Positions 8,403-15,262 of a stretch of DNA of 31,083 bases are shown piece by piece. Origin of the DNA: CAKUIA01 sp044433115. Lineage in GTDB: Bacteria; Verrucomicrobiota; Verrucomicrobiia; Opitutales; Intestinicryptomonadaceae. A program made the position numbers and the translations under genes. Below the pieces are notes generated by a model that was not told where the DNA came from, did not search any database, and saw only the letters and a list, made by a program, of their open reading frames with translations. Positions within the stretch are counted from its first letter, which is position 1, and each line of letters opens with the position of its first letter. The stretch spans positions 1 through 31,083 of the forward strand of contig JAWXTY010000024.1 of NCBI GenBank assembly GCA_044433115.1. The letters are read 5' to 3'.

Positions 8403-9410
8403 ATGATAATGAAAAAATTTATAAACGACCCTGAAAACTTGACTGTAGAATTGCTAGAAGGCTTAGCTACTGCTTACCCACAAAAAGTTAAGGTTGTAGA
8501 TCCTAAGGTTGTAGTTCGTGCTACTCCAAAGTCAGAAGATAAGGTTGCTGTAATCACTTTAGGTGGTTCTGGACACGAACCTGCATTGAGTGGTTTCGTA
8601 GGCGAAGGTCTTTTAGACGCTAGTGTTGTTGGTGATATTTTTGCTGCTCCTAATGCAGTTGCTGTATCTAAGGCATTGGAAATGTTCAATCGTCCTGCTG
8701 GCATTTTGTTGATTATCTTAAATCACGCAGGCGACATTATGAGTGCTAAGATGGCTATGAAAATGGCTGCTAAAAAGGGCGTAAACGTTAAGTCTATTAT
8801 GGTTTCTGACGACATCAGTGCTGGCTTAGACGCTGCTATTGAAGACAGAAGAGGCTTAGCAGGTAGCGTACTTTTAGCTAAGGTTGTTGGTGCTGCTGCT
8901 GAAGAAGGCAAGTCTTTAGACGAAATCATCGAAATTGGCGAAAAGTTCAATGCTAGAATTGCTACTTTGGCTGTTGCTATGACAGGTTGCACTCACCCAC
9001 AAACAGGTGGAGCTATCAGTGAATTAGGCGACGACGAGATGGAAATTGGTATGGGTCAACACGGCGAAGCTGGTGGTAGCCGTTCTAAGATTTTGACTGC
9101 TGCTGAAACTGCTAAGAGTATGTTTGGCAACTTGTCTGCTTCTTTGAAGTTGACTGCAGGCGAAAAAATTTACGTTATGATGAATGGCGTAGGGGCAACT
9201 ACTCCTATGGAATTGGCTGTAGTATTAAAGAATGTTAAAGAAGAAGCTGCAGCAATTGGTGTTGAAGTTATCGGTGGTATGATTGACGAAATCTTGACTG
9301 TACAAGAAATGGCTGGTTTCCAAATGATTATTGGTGTGGTAGACGAAGTTTCTCAAAAGTACGTTTACGCTAAGTCAAATGCTCCTTATTGGACTTCTTT
9401 AGGTGAATAA
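8403..9410 (+). CDS. dhaK: Dihydroxyacetone kinase-type substrate-binding subunit DhaK
   Basis: DhaK binds a small ketose by a covalent hemiaminal to histidine and holds it for phosphorylation by DhaL. The 335-aa product has the GGSGHEP motif, an S-D-D-I-S-A-G segment matching the D-D site of the family, D-R-R-G-L-A-G, and G-M-G-Q-H-G-E-A-G-G with the substrate-binding histidine (H220; H218 if the third codon is the start, the E. coli number). The ATG at 8403 is preferred because AAGGA lies 10 nt upstream; an in-frame ATG at 8409 matches the usual M-K-K start but lies 16 nt away. It heads a four-gene operon. No PTS-type DhaM is present here, so the phosphoryl donor (ATP or PEP via DhaM) is unknown. 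The next genes suggest the substrate need not be dihydroxyacetone; C4-C5 ketoses or an AI-2-like molecule are open options. Confidence 0.92.
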   Translation: MIMKKFINDPENLTVELLEGLATAYPQKVKVVDPKVVVRATPKSEDKVAVITLGGSGHEPALSGFVGEGLLDASVVGDIFAAPNAVAVSKALEMFNRPAGILLIILNHAGDIMSAKMAMKMAAKKGVNVKSIMVSDDISAGLDAAIEDRRGLAGSVLLAKVVGAAAEEGKSLDEIIEIGEKFNARIATLAVAMTGCTHPQTGGAISELGDDEMEIGMGQHGEAGGSRSKILTAAETAKSMFGNLSASLKLTAGEKIYVMMNGVGATTPMELAVVLKNVKEEAAAIGVEVIGGMIDEILTVQEMAGFQMIIGVVDEVSQKYVYAKSNAPYWTSLGE

Positions 9411-9441
9411 TTTTTAAAAAAACATTTCAAGGAAAAATAAA

Positions 9442-10062
9442 ATGAATATAGATATTAACTTGTTTAAAAAAATGTTTGCAGCTGCTTACGCAGAAATCGT
9501 TGCAAATGAATTAAAACTATGTGAACTAGACTCTGTTTGTGGCGATGGCGACCACGGAGTAGCAATCAAAGGTGCATTAGGTGCAGCTGAAGCTTCATTG
9601 AATGAGGCTACTGACCTTAAAGAAGGTTTGTACGACGCAGGTGTAGCAGCTATGTCTCACTCAAATGGCTCTACAAGCACATTGTTTGGCTCTTTGTTAA
9701 TGGGTCTTTCAGATGGCATCGAAGATGGTGTTACTGAAGTTGATGCAGCTGGTTTTGCTTCTCTTTTCAAGGCTGGTTTAGAATCAGTTAGCGAAAACAC
9801 AGCAGCTAAAGTTGGCGACAAGACTTTGATGGACGCTTTAATTCCTGCAGTAGAAGCTATGGAAGGCAAGGCAAGTTTGGCAGAACTTTTGGAAGCAGCA
9901 GCAGCTGCAGCTAAGGCTGGTTCTGACAACACTACAACTCTACAAGCTAAGTTTGGTAGGGCACGTAACTTGGGCGAAAAGTCTATTGGTTCAATCGACG
10001 CTGGCTCAGTTTCAATTTCAATTATCTTTGCACAGTTTGCAAAGGTTTATTCACAAAACTAA
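9442..10062 (+). CDS. dhaL: Dihydroxyacetone kinase-type nucleotide-binding subunit DhaL
   Basis: DhaL carries the nucleotide and transfers phosphate to the ketose held by DhaK. The 206-aa protein has the Mg-nucleotide signature D30-S-V-C-G-D35-G-D37-H-G, with three aspartates at the same numbers as in E. coli DhaL. It also has S-H-S-N-G-S-T-S-T-L-F-G, V-G-D-K-T-L-M-D-A-L and the C-terminal R-A-R-N-L-G-E-K-S-I-G-S-I-D-A-G-S-V-S segment. Shine-Dalgarno AAGGA precedes the ATG, 31 bp after dhaK. K and L are separate chains, as in PTS-linked systems, but some ATP-using kinases are also split. The motifs are complete, so activity is expected. Confidence 0.93.
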   Translation: MNIDINLFKKMFAAAYAEIVANELKLCELDSVCGDGDHGVAIKGALGAAEASLNEATDLKEGLYDAGVAAMSHSNGSTSTLFGSLLMGLSDGIEDGVTEVDAAGFASLFKAGLESVSENTAAKVGDKTLMDALIPAVEAMEGKASLAELLEAAAAAAKAGSDNTTTLQAKFGRARNLGEKSIGSIDAGSVSISIIFAQFAKVYSQN

Positions 10063-10090
10063 TTTTAACTAATAAAGAAAGATAAATATT

Positions 10091-10972
10091 ATGGCAGATA
10101 TGGACGGTATGATTGATGCATCTGATTTTGGTGCAGGCATAGAAACTAAAAACGCAGGATTTTTCCTAAGAGGTAATTCAAGTGCAGATTGGGGCGTAAA
10201 GGCTCGTTTATCTCGTATCTTCAATGAAAAGAGTGGAAATTCTTTGATGTTGGCTTTTGACCATGGTTATATTATGGGTGCAACTCGTGGTTTAGAACGT
10301 ATTGACTTGAGCATCGTTCCTCTAATTGAGCATGCAGATTGTATTATGTGCACAAGAGGTATCTTAAGAAGTTGTGTTCCTCCTCAAATGAACAAACCTG
10401 TTGCTCTTCGCTTCAGTGCTGGTTCTACAATTTTAACAGACTTGAACAACGAAGTTTTAGCTGATATTGATGACGCTATCAAGTTGGACGCAACTGCTCT
10501 AGCACCTATGGTAGCTATTGGCGACCCACAATTCGAAGCAAAGACTATTGCTAACTTGGCTAAATGTGCTGACTATACTGCAAAGTATGGTATTCCTACA
10601 TTGGGTGTAACTGCAGTAGGTAAGAACTTGGTTCGTGATTCTAGATACTTGTCATTGGCAACTAGAGTTTGTGCTGAAAATGGTGCTAATTTCGTTAAGA
10701 CTTACTACTGTGAAGAAGGTTTCGAAAAGGTTGTAAATGCTTGTCCGGTACCTATCGTAGTTGCTGGTGGTAAGAAACTTCCTGAAAATGAAGCTTTGGA
10801 ACTTTGCTATAAGGCAATTTCTGGTGGTGCTAGAGGCTTGGATATGGGTAGAAATATCTTCCAATCTGAAAACCCAGTTCAAATGTTATTAGCTACTAAG
10901 GCTATCGTACACGAAGGTCTAAATGCTGAACAAGCATTCCAAATGTACAATGACTTGGTTGCTTCTAAGTAA
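10091..10972 (+). CDS. lsrF: LsrF-like class I aldolase/thiolase (DeoC/LacD superfamily)
   Basis: The 293-aa protein matches my memory of E. coli LsrF from its first residues (MADMDGMIDASDF) through D-W-G-V-K-A-R-L-S-R-I-F, L-A-F-D-H-G-Y, G-L-E-R-I-D, C-T-R-G-I-L-R-S, T-Y-Y, G-G-K-K-L-P and D-M-G-R-N-I-F-Q-S. The Schiff-base lysine is K203, the same number as in E. coli. LsrF is the last AI-2 breakdown enzyme: it moves the acetyl group of 3-hydroxy-2,4-pentanedione-5-phosphate to CoA, giving dihydroxyacetone phosphate. No lsrK, lsrG, lsrB or lsrACD is near; the partners are dhaK and dhaL, 28 bp upstream. The gene may serve AI-2 turnover with DhaKL as kinase, or cleave another phospho-ketose. 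The fold and catalytic lysine are sure, the substrate is not. Confidence 0.85.
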   Translation: MADMDGMIDASDFGAGIETKNAGFFLRGNSSADWGVKARLSRIFNEKSGNSLMLAFDHGYIMGATRGLERIDLSIVPLIEHADCIMCTRGILRSCVPPQMNKPVALRFSAGSTILTDLNNEVLADIDDAIKLDATALAPMVAIGDPQFEAKTIANLAKCADYTAKYGIPTLGVTAVGKNLVRDSRYLSLATRVCAENGANFVKTYYCEEGFEKVVNACPVPIVVAGGKKLPENEALELCYKAISGGARGLDMGRNIFQSENPVQMLLATKAIVHEGLNAEQAFQMYNDLVASK

Positions 10973-10996
10973 TTAACCTCGTAATAATATAATAAA

Positions 10997-11716
10997 ATGA
11001 AAAAGAACTTAATCGCTGTATTATCATCATTGCTATTGTTAGCGAATGTTGCATGCCAATCTACAAGTAAAAATACTTGTGCAGCAGCAGCAACTTGCGA
11101 CGCAGCGGCAACTTGTGATAAGCCAGCAAAATGTGAAATCCCTCAATTGACAAAAGAAATGTTTTATAACGAAAAAGGCGAATTTAATCAAGAAGCTGCA
11201 AAGCAAGCTTATTTTGATATGATGCAAAGAATGGGTTATCCTATTAGTGAAAATCTAAAAGCTAATTTCTGGGCTATCGACTTCGGTTTAGGCGATTTCC
11301 CAGCAGTTGGTATGGGTGGTATATTCTGGGCTCACGAAAACGAGCATGGTGTATTCGGACACGAAATATTCTTGTTGCCTAACCAATACTTAGTTGAGCA
11401 TAAGCACGTTCCTTACTTGGCAATGCCTGCTAAGAACGAATGCTGGCACGCTCGTAGAGGTGTAACTTACTGCTTCGGCGAAGAAGGTGAAGACATTGCA
11501 AAGTACAACTTGACTATCCCTGAAAGCCAAAAGCCATTCTTCACATCTAAGAAGGTTACTCCTGCTTGTGCGAAAAAAGGCAATGTTGTTTTCTTGAACA
11601 GATTAGAAGCTTGGCACTCACAAATCGCTGGTCCTGAAGGTGCTATCGTTTCTGAGTATGGTTGCTTCCACAACAACGAAGGTAACCGTTTCCAAAATAC
11701 TAAGGTATCCTTCTAA
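10997..11716 (+). CDS. Lipoprotein cupin, D-lyxose isomerase-like
   Basis: A 239-aa product with an N-terminal signal ending A-N-V-A-C20, a slightly atypical lipobox, so probably a lipid-anchored extracytoplasmic protein. Next comes a linker with cysteines exactly six residues apart (C28, C34, C40, C46; T-C-x-A-A-A units). Residues of about 85-239 follow the sugar-isomerase cupin pattern: F-G-L-G-D-F, L-P-N-Q-Y-L-V-E-H135-K-H137, E148 in K-N-E-C-W, H207 in A-W-H-S-Q, and G-A-I-V-S-E-Y near the end. H-x-H, E and H are the metal ligands of that family, so activity is possible. It starts 24 bp after lsrF, in the same operon. An aldose/ketose isomerase in the envelope would be unusual; a binding or epimerase role is an alternative. 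A palindromic repeat follows directly after the stop. Confidence 0.65.
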   Translation: MKKNLIAVLSSLLLLANVACQSTSKNTCAAAATCDAAATCDKPAKCEIPQLTKEMFYNEKGEFNQEAAKQAYFDMMQRMGYPISENLKANFWAIDFGLGDFPAVGMGGIFWAHENEHGVFGHEIFLLPNQYLVEHKHVPYLAMPAKNECWHARRGVTYCFGEEGEDIAKYNLTIPESQKPFFTSKKVTPACAKKGNVVFLNRLEAWHSQIAGPEGAIVSEYGCFHNNEGNRFQNTKVSF

Positions 11717-11724
11717 TATTTTTT

Positions 11725-11843
11725 GGGGCGTTATATCACGTCTTATACTCCGTTTTGAGATTTTTTGGGACTCTCACGTATTAATATACGTTGCGACCCC
11801 AAAAAATTTCCAAATACTCGTCTAAGACGCAATCTCACGCCCC
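11725..11843 (+). repeat. 119-nt palindromic element, copy A
   Basis: It starts 9 bp after the cupin stop codon. The ends GGGGCGT/ACGCCCC pair, the middle stem CGTCTTA/TAAGACG pairs, the upper stem GATTTTTTGGG pairs with CCCCAAAAAATTTC, and the tip is CGTAT-TAAT-ATACG. The middle and upper stem sequences differ from copies L and B on both sides together, so pairing is kept. A T-rich terminator hairpin follows within 8 bp. Confidence 0.9.
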
Positions 11844-11850
11844 AAACAAA

Positions 11851-11881
11851 AATCCCACTCTTGCGATGTGGGATTTTTTTT
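11851..11881 (+). terminator. Terminator after the dha operon and palindromic element
   Basis: AATCCCAC pairs with GTGGGATT around a 9-nt loop, followed by a T run. The loop (TCTTGCGAT) resembles that of the hairpin after copy L at about 269-296 (TCTTCGAT), so this hairpin may travel with the element. Confidence 0.85.
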
Positions 11882-11915
11882 GTGGGCAAATCTGACAGCC
11901 TTTTTTACTGTCCAC

Positions 11916-11940
11916 TGAAAAAAGCTTTTAGCTTTTTTCA
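11916..11940 (-). terminator. Terminator overlapping the hemW stop codon
   Basis: TGAAAAAAGCT and AGCTTTTTTCA form a perfect 11-bp stem with a 3-nt loop. T runs are present on both strands, so it may work in both directions. On the minus strand its first bases are the hemW TGA stop codon. Confidence 0.75.
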
Positions 11941-13089
11941 AATAAATTCGAGGGCGATGGCGTCGGCGAGGATTAAGCCTTTGGGGCTGAGGCGAAGGGT
12001 GTCGCCTTCTTCGAGGAGGAGGTCTTCGGATTTGAGTTTGTTGATTGTGGCTCTGTGTTTTTGTGAATTTGCTTTGGCAAAGCGTGCTTTAGCTTGAGTG
12101 TAGTTGAAGCCTTTAATTAGGCGTAGCCCAAAGATTATTGAGGATAAAAGCATTTCATCATCGTCTAATTTTTCACACTCTATAAAAGTGTTTTCGCCTT
12201 TGGATAATTTCTCTGCCCAAGAGTTGAAGTCTTGGAGGTTTTTGTATCGCATATTTTTATATTGAGACGCAGCCGATGCTCCCAAGCCCACCCACTCATT
12301 CATATTCCACGTGCCAAGATTGTGTTTACAATATGCTCCATTTTTGGCAAAATTTGAAATCTCGTAACGTTCAAATCCATTTCTCTTAAGTAAATTCGAA
12401 GTAAATTCCACAAACTCTATCTCCCTATTTTCGTCTATATCCTTAGTATTCATACCAGCACAAAGGGCAGTTCCAGACTCATATTCAATGCAGTAGGCAC
12501 TGAGGTGGTCTATGGGGTAGGTGATGGCTTTTTTGAGGTCGCTTTCGAGTTGCTCGAGGGTTTCGCCTTGCATAGCAAAGATTAAATCGAGGTTAAAATG
12601 CTCGAAGTTCGCAGTTGAAATTGTGTCTATAGCCTTATAAATTTGTTTAAGTTGGGTGTGTCTGCCAAGAGTTCTAAGTAGGCTTTCGTCGAAGCTTTGC
12701 ACGCCCATAGATATTCTATTTACGCCAAAGTCTCGCATAATTTCAAGTTTTTCGGCATTGATGGAACTTGGCGATACTTCTATAGAAAACTCAACGCAAT
12801 CGCTTGTTATCTTGCTTTTTAGAATTTCTAGCATTTGCCTTAGATATTTGTTACTTAGGGCAGAGGGTGTGCCTCCTCCTATGAAAATACTTGTGGGTTG
12901 AAATTCTGGATATTTAGAAATCTCTAATGATAAGGAATTTATGTATAATTCAAAGTCGCCAGCCCCTATATTTTTCTTATAAAAGGCACAATAATCGCAT
13001 TTATTCGTACAAAAAGGCACGTGTAGATAAAGCCCCTTGGGGGAGGCTGTATTAAAATTTTTTAATAAATTTAAATTCTTGTCTTGCAT
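11938..13089 (-). CDS. hemW: HemW-like radical SAM protein (coproporphyrinogen oxidase-like)
   Basis: A 383-aa radical SAM enzyme of the HemN/HemW group. The opening Y-L-H-V-P-F-C27-T-N-K-C31-D-Y-C34-A-F is the CxxxCxxC iron-sulfur motif, followed by I-F-I-G-G-G-T-P-S for SAM binding, S-M-G-V-Q-S-F and the C-terminal HemN_C-like region. Length and the single-domain plan fit HemW, a heme chaperone, better than true coproporphyrinogen III dehydrogenase (about 450 aa). The motif ends C-A-F, not CxC as in HemN, which also points to HemW. It is divergent from the lipoprotein gene, with 48 bp between start codons. The stop codon lies inside the terminator stem. Confidence 0.88.
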   Translation of the reverse strand: MQDKNLNLLKNFNTASPKGLYLHVPFCTNKCDYCAFYKKNIGAGDFELYINSLSLEISKYPEFQPTSIFIGGGTPSALSNKYLRQMLEILKSKITSDCVEFSIEVSPSSINAEKLEIMRDFGVNRISMGVQSFDESLLRTLGRHTQLKQIYKAIDTISTANFEHFNLDLIFAMQGETLEQLESDLKKAITYPIDHLSAYCIEYESGTALCAGMNTKDIDENREIEFVEFTSNLLKRNGFERYEISNFAKNGAYCKHNLGTWNMNEWVGLGASAASQYKNMRYKNLQDFNSWAEKLSKGENTFIECEKLDDDEMLLSSIIFGLRLIKGFNYTQAKARFAKANSQKHRATINKLKSEDLLLEEGDTLRLSPKGLILADAIALEFI

Positions 13090-13137
13090 AAAATATAAAA
13101 GCTTGGAATAATTCTTTGTAAGAAATTTATAAAACTT

Positions 13138-14172
13138 ATGTTTAGAAAAATTGGAAATAAAATTGTAATATTAGCAGCTGCTATAAATCTAATAATATTG
13201 TCAGCTTGTTCGAGCGTGTCAAACTTAACTCCACAGAAAGTTGCACAAAGTGAGTCTGGTTCATACACTTTGACTATGTCAGCTTCTGTTAAGGATAGCA
13301 CTTTAGTACGTGGTTCTGAAAAGGCTTATGTCGTTATAGATGGCGAAAGGCACTTGATGAAGCCTGTATTGAACTTAAAGAACGAGATTATGTATCAATA
13401 TGACTATACTTTGCCAAGAGGCAAGACTTTTGCTGAGTATTATTATGTACTAGACTATAAGGCTTGTAGCTCTAACAATAGGGTTATCTCTTATAGAAGC
13501 ATTAAGGGCGACGAAGTTTTTGCTTTGAGACCTCTAACTAGGGTTATCAATGCACTAGCTACTGACATTGCTCCTATAGGGGCGACTGTTGCTGTTAAAG
13601 GACAAGGCTTTAACGCTGCAGATGTGATTATATTTGATGGCAAGGCTCTTGAGACTAATTGTGCGTCTCGTAGCTCATTGGAATTTACTGTACCTATCGT
13701 AGATGCGTCTAAGCGTTATGATGTTGAAATCAAGCACGCAGATGGTTCTATGTCTTGGGCAGGTGGCTTTGTAGTTAAGCCTTCTAACTTGACTGTATCG
13801 CCTTCTTCTATATCTAAGGAAAGTGGTCAAGTTGTTAATATAATTTTCGATTTAGGCGTAAAAGCTCCTAAGGGTGGTTATTACATAGACGTACAAACAA
13901 ATATCCCAAGTTCTGTTATTATGCCAGAAATCATAGTAGCTGAAGGCGAAAGTTCTGTGGCTGTTCCTGTTAAATTTGCAGCAGCTGGCAAGGGTGCTTT
14001 ATATATAAATGCAGTTGGATTTAAGGAAAAGATTATCCCTGTAAACGTTGAAGCTATAGTTCCTGTGGAATTTGAAGTGAATACTCAAGGCGAAGAAATT
14101 CAAGAAAATGTTTTAATGACTCCTCAAGCTCCAGTTGAAGATGAAGTAATACTCATTGAGCCTAAGGAATAG
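13138..14172 (+). CDS. Putative surface lipoprotein with IPT/TIG-like domain
   Basis: A 344-aa product with signal peptide and a good lipobox (I-L-S-A-C24). The mature part is beta-rich. Residues of about 140-215 read like an IPT/TIG Ig-like domain: A-P-I-G-A-T-V-A-V-K-G-Q-G-F, then F-D-G-K-A and Y-D-V-E-I-K-H-A-D-G. A second Ig-like segment follows (about 217-310), then an acidic, proline-containing tail. No catalytic motif is visible. A likely site is the outer membrane or periplasm, with a role in adhesion or structure as a guess. The Shine-Dalgarno is weak (TAAGA). The terminator at 14192 separates it from the LOG gene. Confidence 0.6.
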   Translation: MFRKIGNKIVILAAAINLIILSACSSVSNLTPQKVAQSESGSYTLTMSASVKDSTLVRGSEKAYVVIDGERHLMKPVLNLKNEIMYQYDYTLPRGKTFAEYYYVLDYKACSSNNRVISYRSIKGDEVFALRPLTRVINALATDIAPIGATVAVKGQGFNAADVIIFDGKALETNCASRSSLEFTVPIVDASKRYDVEIKHADGSMSWAGGFVVKPSNLTVSPSSISKESGQVVNIIFDLGVKAPKGGYYIDVQTNIPSSVIMPEIIVAEGESSVAVPVKFAAAGKGALYINAVGFKEKIIPVNVEAIVPVEFEVNTQGEEIQENVLMTPQAPVEDEVILIEPKE

Positions 14173-14191
14173 TTTTTTTTAATAAACGTAC

Positions 14192-14226
14192 AAGCTCTCT
14201 TGAAGAAAAGCAAGGGAGCTTTTTTA
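14192..14226 (+). terminator. Terminator after the IPT/TIG lipoprotein gene
   Basis: AAGCTCTCTTG pairs with CAAGGGAGCTT (one mismatch) around an 8-nt loop and ends in a T run. It lies about 20 bp after the stop codon. Confidence 0.88.
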
Positions 14227-14265
14227 ACCCCTAAGACTAAAAACTCAAGATAGAAAGTTATAAAT

Positions 14266-15183
14266 ATGGCAAAGATTTCTCCTGTAAAACCAGCAATAAA
14301 AGCCTCTACTGTGAAAAAATGCACAAGGAAAAAGTGTGCAACTAAAAAGCTTAAGGCTATGAAAGACAAGGCAAAGCTTTCTATCTTTGATGAGTCTGTA
14401 GATTGTGCTTTTGGAAATATGGCAGATAGGCTAGTTAAGATACAAAGAGACTTGCTTATGCCTGCTATACTCTTTGAAAAGGAAAAGGTTCAAAATACTA
14501 TTACTGTATTTGGCTCAGCTCGTATACGTCCCCAAGAGCAAACAAAAGTTATCTTAGACGAGGCTAAGGCGAACTATAAAAAGCATAAGAATGCAGAGGC
14601 TAAGTTTGCTTTAGAAAAGGCAGAAATCGCCTTTGAAATGTCTAAATATTACACGGCAGCAGAAGAGCTTTGTGCCAGATTGCAACAGTGGATTAATACC
14701 TTAGAAGTCCCTGAAGAAGAAAAGTTCTACATAATTACAGGAGGCGGCCCTGGTATAATGGAGGCAGCGAACAAGGGGGCAAATAAGTCTGGAGGCAAAA
14801 CGGGAGGTTTAACTATATTTATCCCTGACGAGCAGGCTCGCAATAAGTATGTTTCAGAGGAGTTATCTGTTAAGTTCAATTACTTCTTGATGAGAAAATT
14901 CTGGTTGTTGTTCTTCTCTAAGGCACTAATCGTTTTCCCAGGAGGAACAGGAACTTTGGACGAGTTCTTTGAAGTGTTTACTTTATTGAAAACTAGCAAA
15001 ACGCCATTTTATATGCCTATAGTGCTATTTGGCAAGAAGTTCTGGTCGAACTTGATAGACTTTGATTTCCTATTTAGCACAGATGTTGCGACCTTTGAGG
15101 ACGCTAAGTTATTTATGGTAACAGACACAGTTGACGAGGCATTTGACTATATAACTAGCTCTTTGAGCAAATTATTTAAATAA
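14266..15183 (+). CDS. LOG family protein (Rossmann, cytokinin riboside 5'-phosphate phosphoribohydrolase-like)
   Basis: A 305-aa cytoplasmic protein. The family signature is complete: I-T-V-F-G-S-A-R, G159-G-G-P-G-I-M-E-A-A-N-K-G-A, F-L-M-R-K, and P225-G-G-T-G-T-L-D-E233. LOG proteins (often misnamed lysine decarboxylases) cleave nucleoside 5'-monophosphates to base and ribose phosphate; the bacterial role is often unclear. Two oddities: a Lys/Cys-rich basic N-terminal extension (about 1-35) and an extra helical segment of about 40 residues between the first strand and the GGGPG motif (about 90-130). Start choice is supported by AGAAAG 8 nt upstream. It is a separate transcription unit between two terminators. 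Confidence 0.88.
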   Translation: MAKISPVKPAIKASTVKKCTRKKCATKKLKAMKDKAKLSIFDESVDCAFGNMADRLVKIQRDLLMPAILFEKEKVQNTITVFGSARIRPQEQTKVILDEAKANYKKHKNAEAKFALEKAEIAFEMSKYYTAAEELCARLQQWINTLEVPEEEKFYIITGGGPGIMEAANKGANKSGGKTGGLTIFIPDEQARNKYVSEELSVKFNYFLMRKFWLLFFSKALIVFPGGTGTLDEFFEVFTLLKTSKTPFYMPIVLFGKKFWSNLIDFDFLFSTDVATFEDAKLFMVTDTVDEAFDYITSSLSKLFK

Positions 15184-15196
15184 ATCAACTTTAAAG

Positions 15197-15250
15197 AACT
15201 CACCAAAAAAAGCAACTAGGCAAAGAAACTTAGTTGCTTTTTTGTGAGTT
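15197..15250. terminator. Bidirectional terminator between convergent genes
   Basis: AACTCAC, a run of A and GCAACTA pair with TAGTTGC, a run of T and GTGAGTT around a loop of about 9 nt. A/T runs flank the core on both strands. It serves both the LOG gene (plus) and the acyl-AMP ligase gene (minus). Confidence 0.9.
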
Positions 15251-15262
15251 ATTAAAATTGCT

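Noticed and set aside
10091..10972. Classical fructose-bisphosphate aldolase beside a dihydroxyacetone kinase
   Set aside because: The sequence follows LsrF closely from its first residues, including K203 and the G-G-K-K-L-P and D-M-G-R-N-I-F-Q-S segments, better than DhnA-type aldolases.
11765..12097. Plus-strand frame of 110 codons after the cupin gene
   Set aside because: It runs through the palindromic repeat and the terminators and then antisense to hemW. It has no ribosome site and no protein-like composition.
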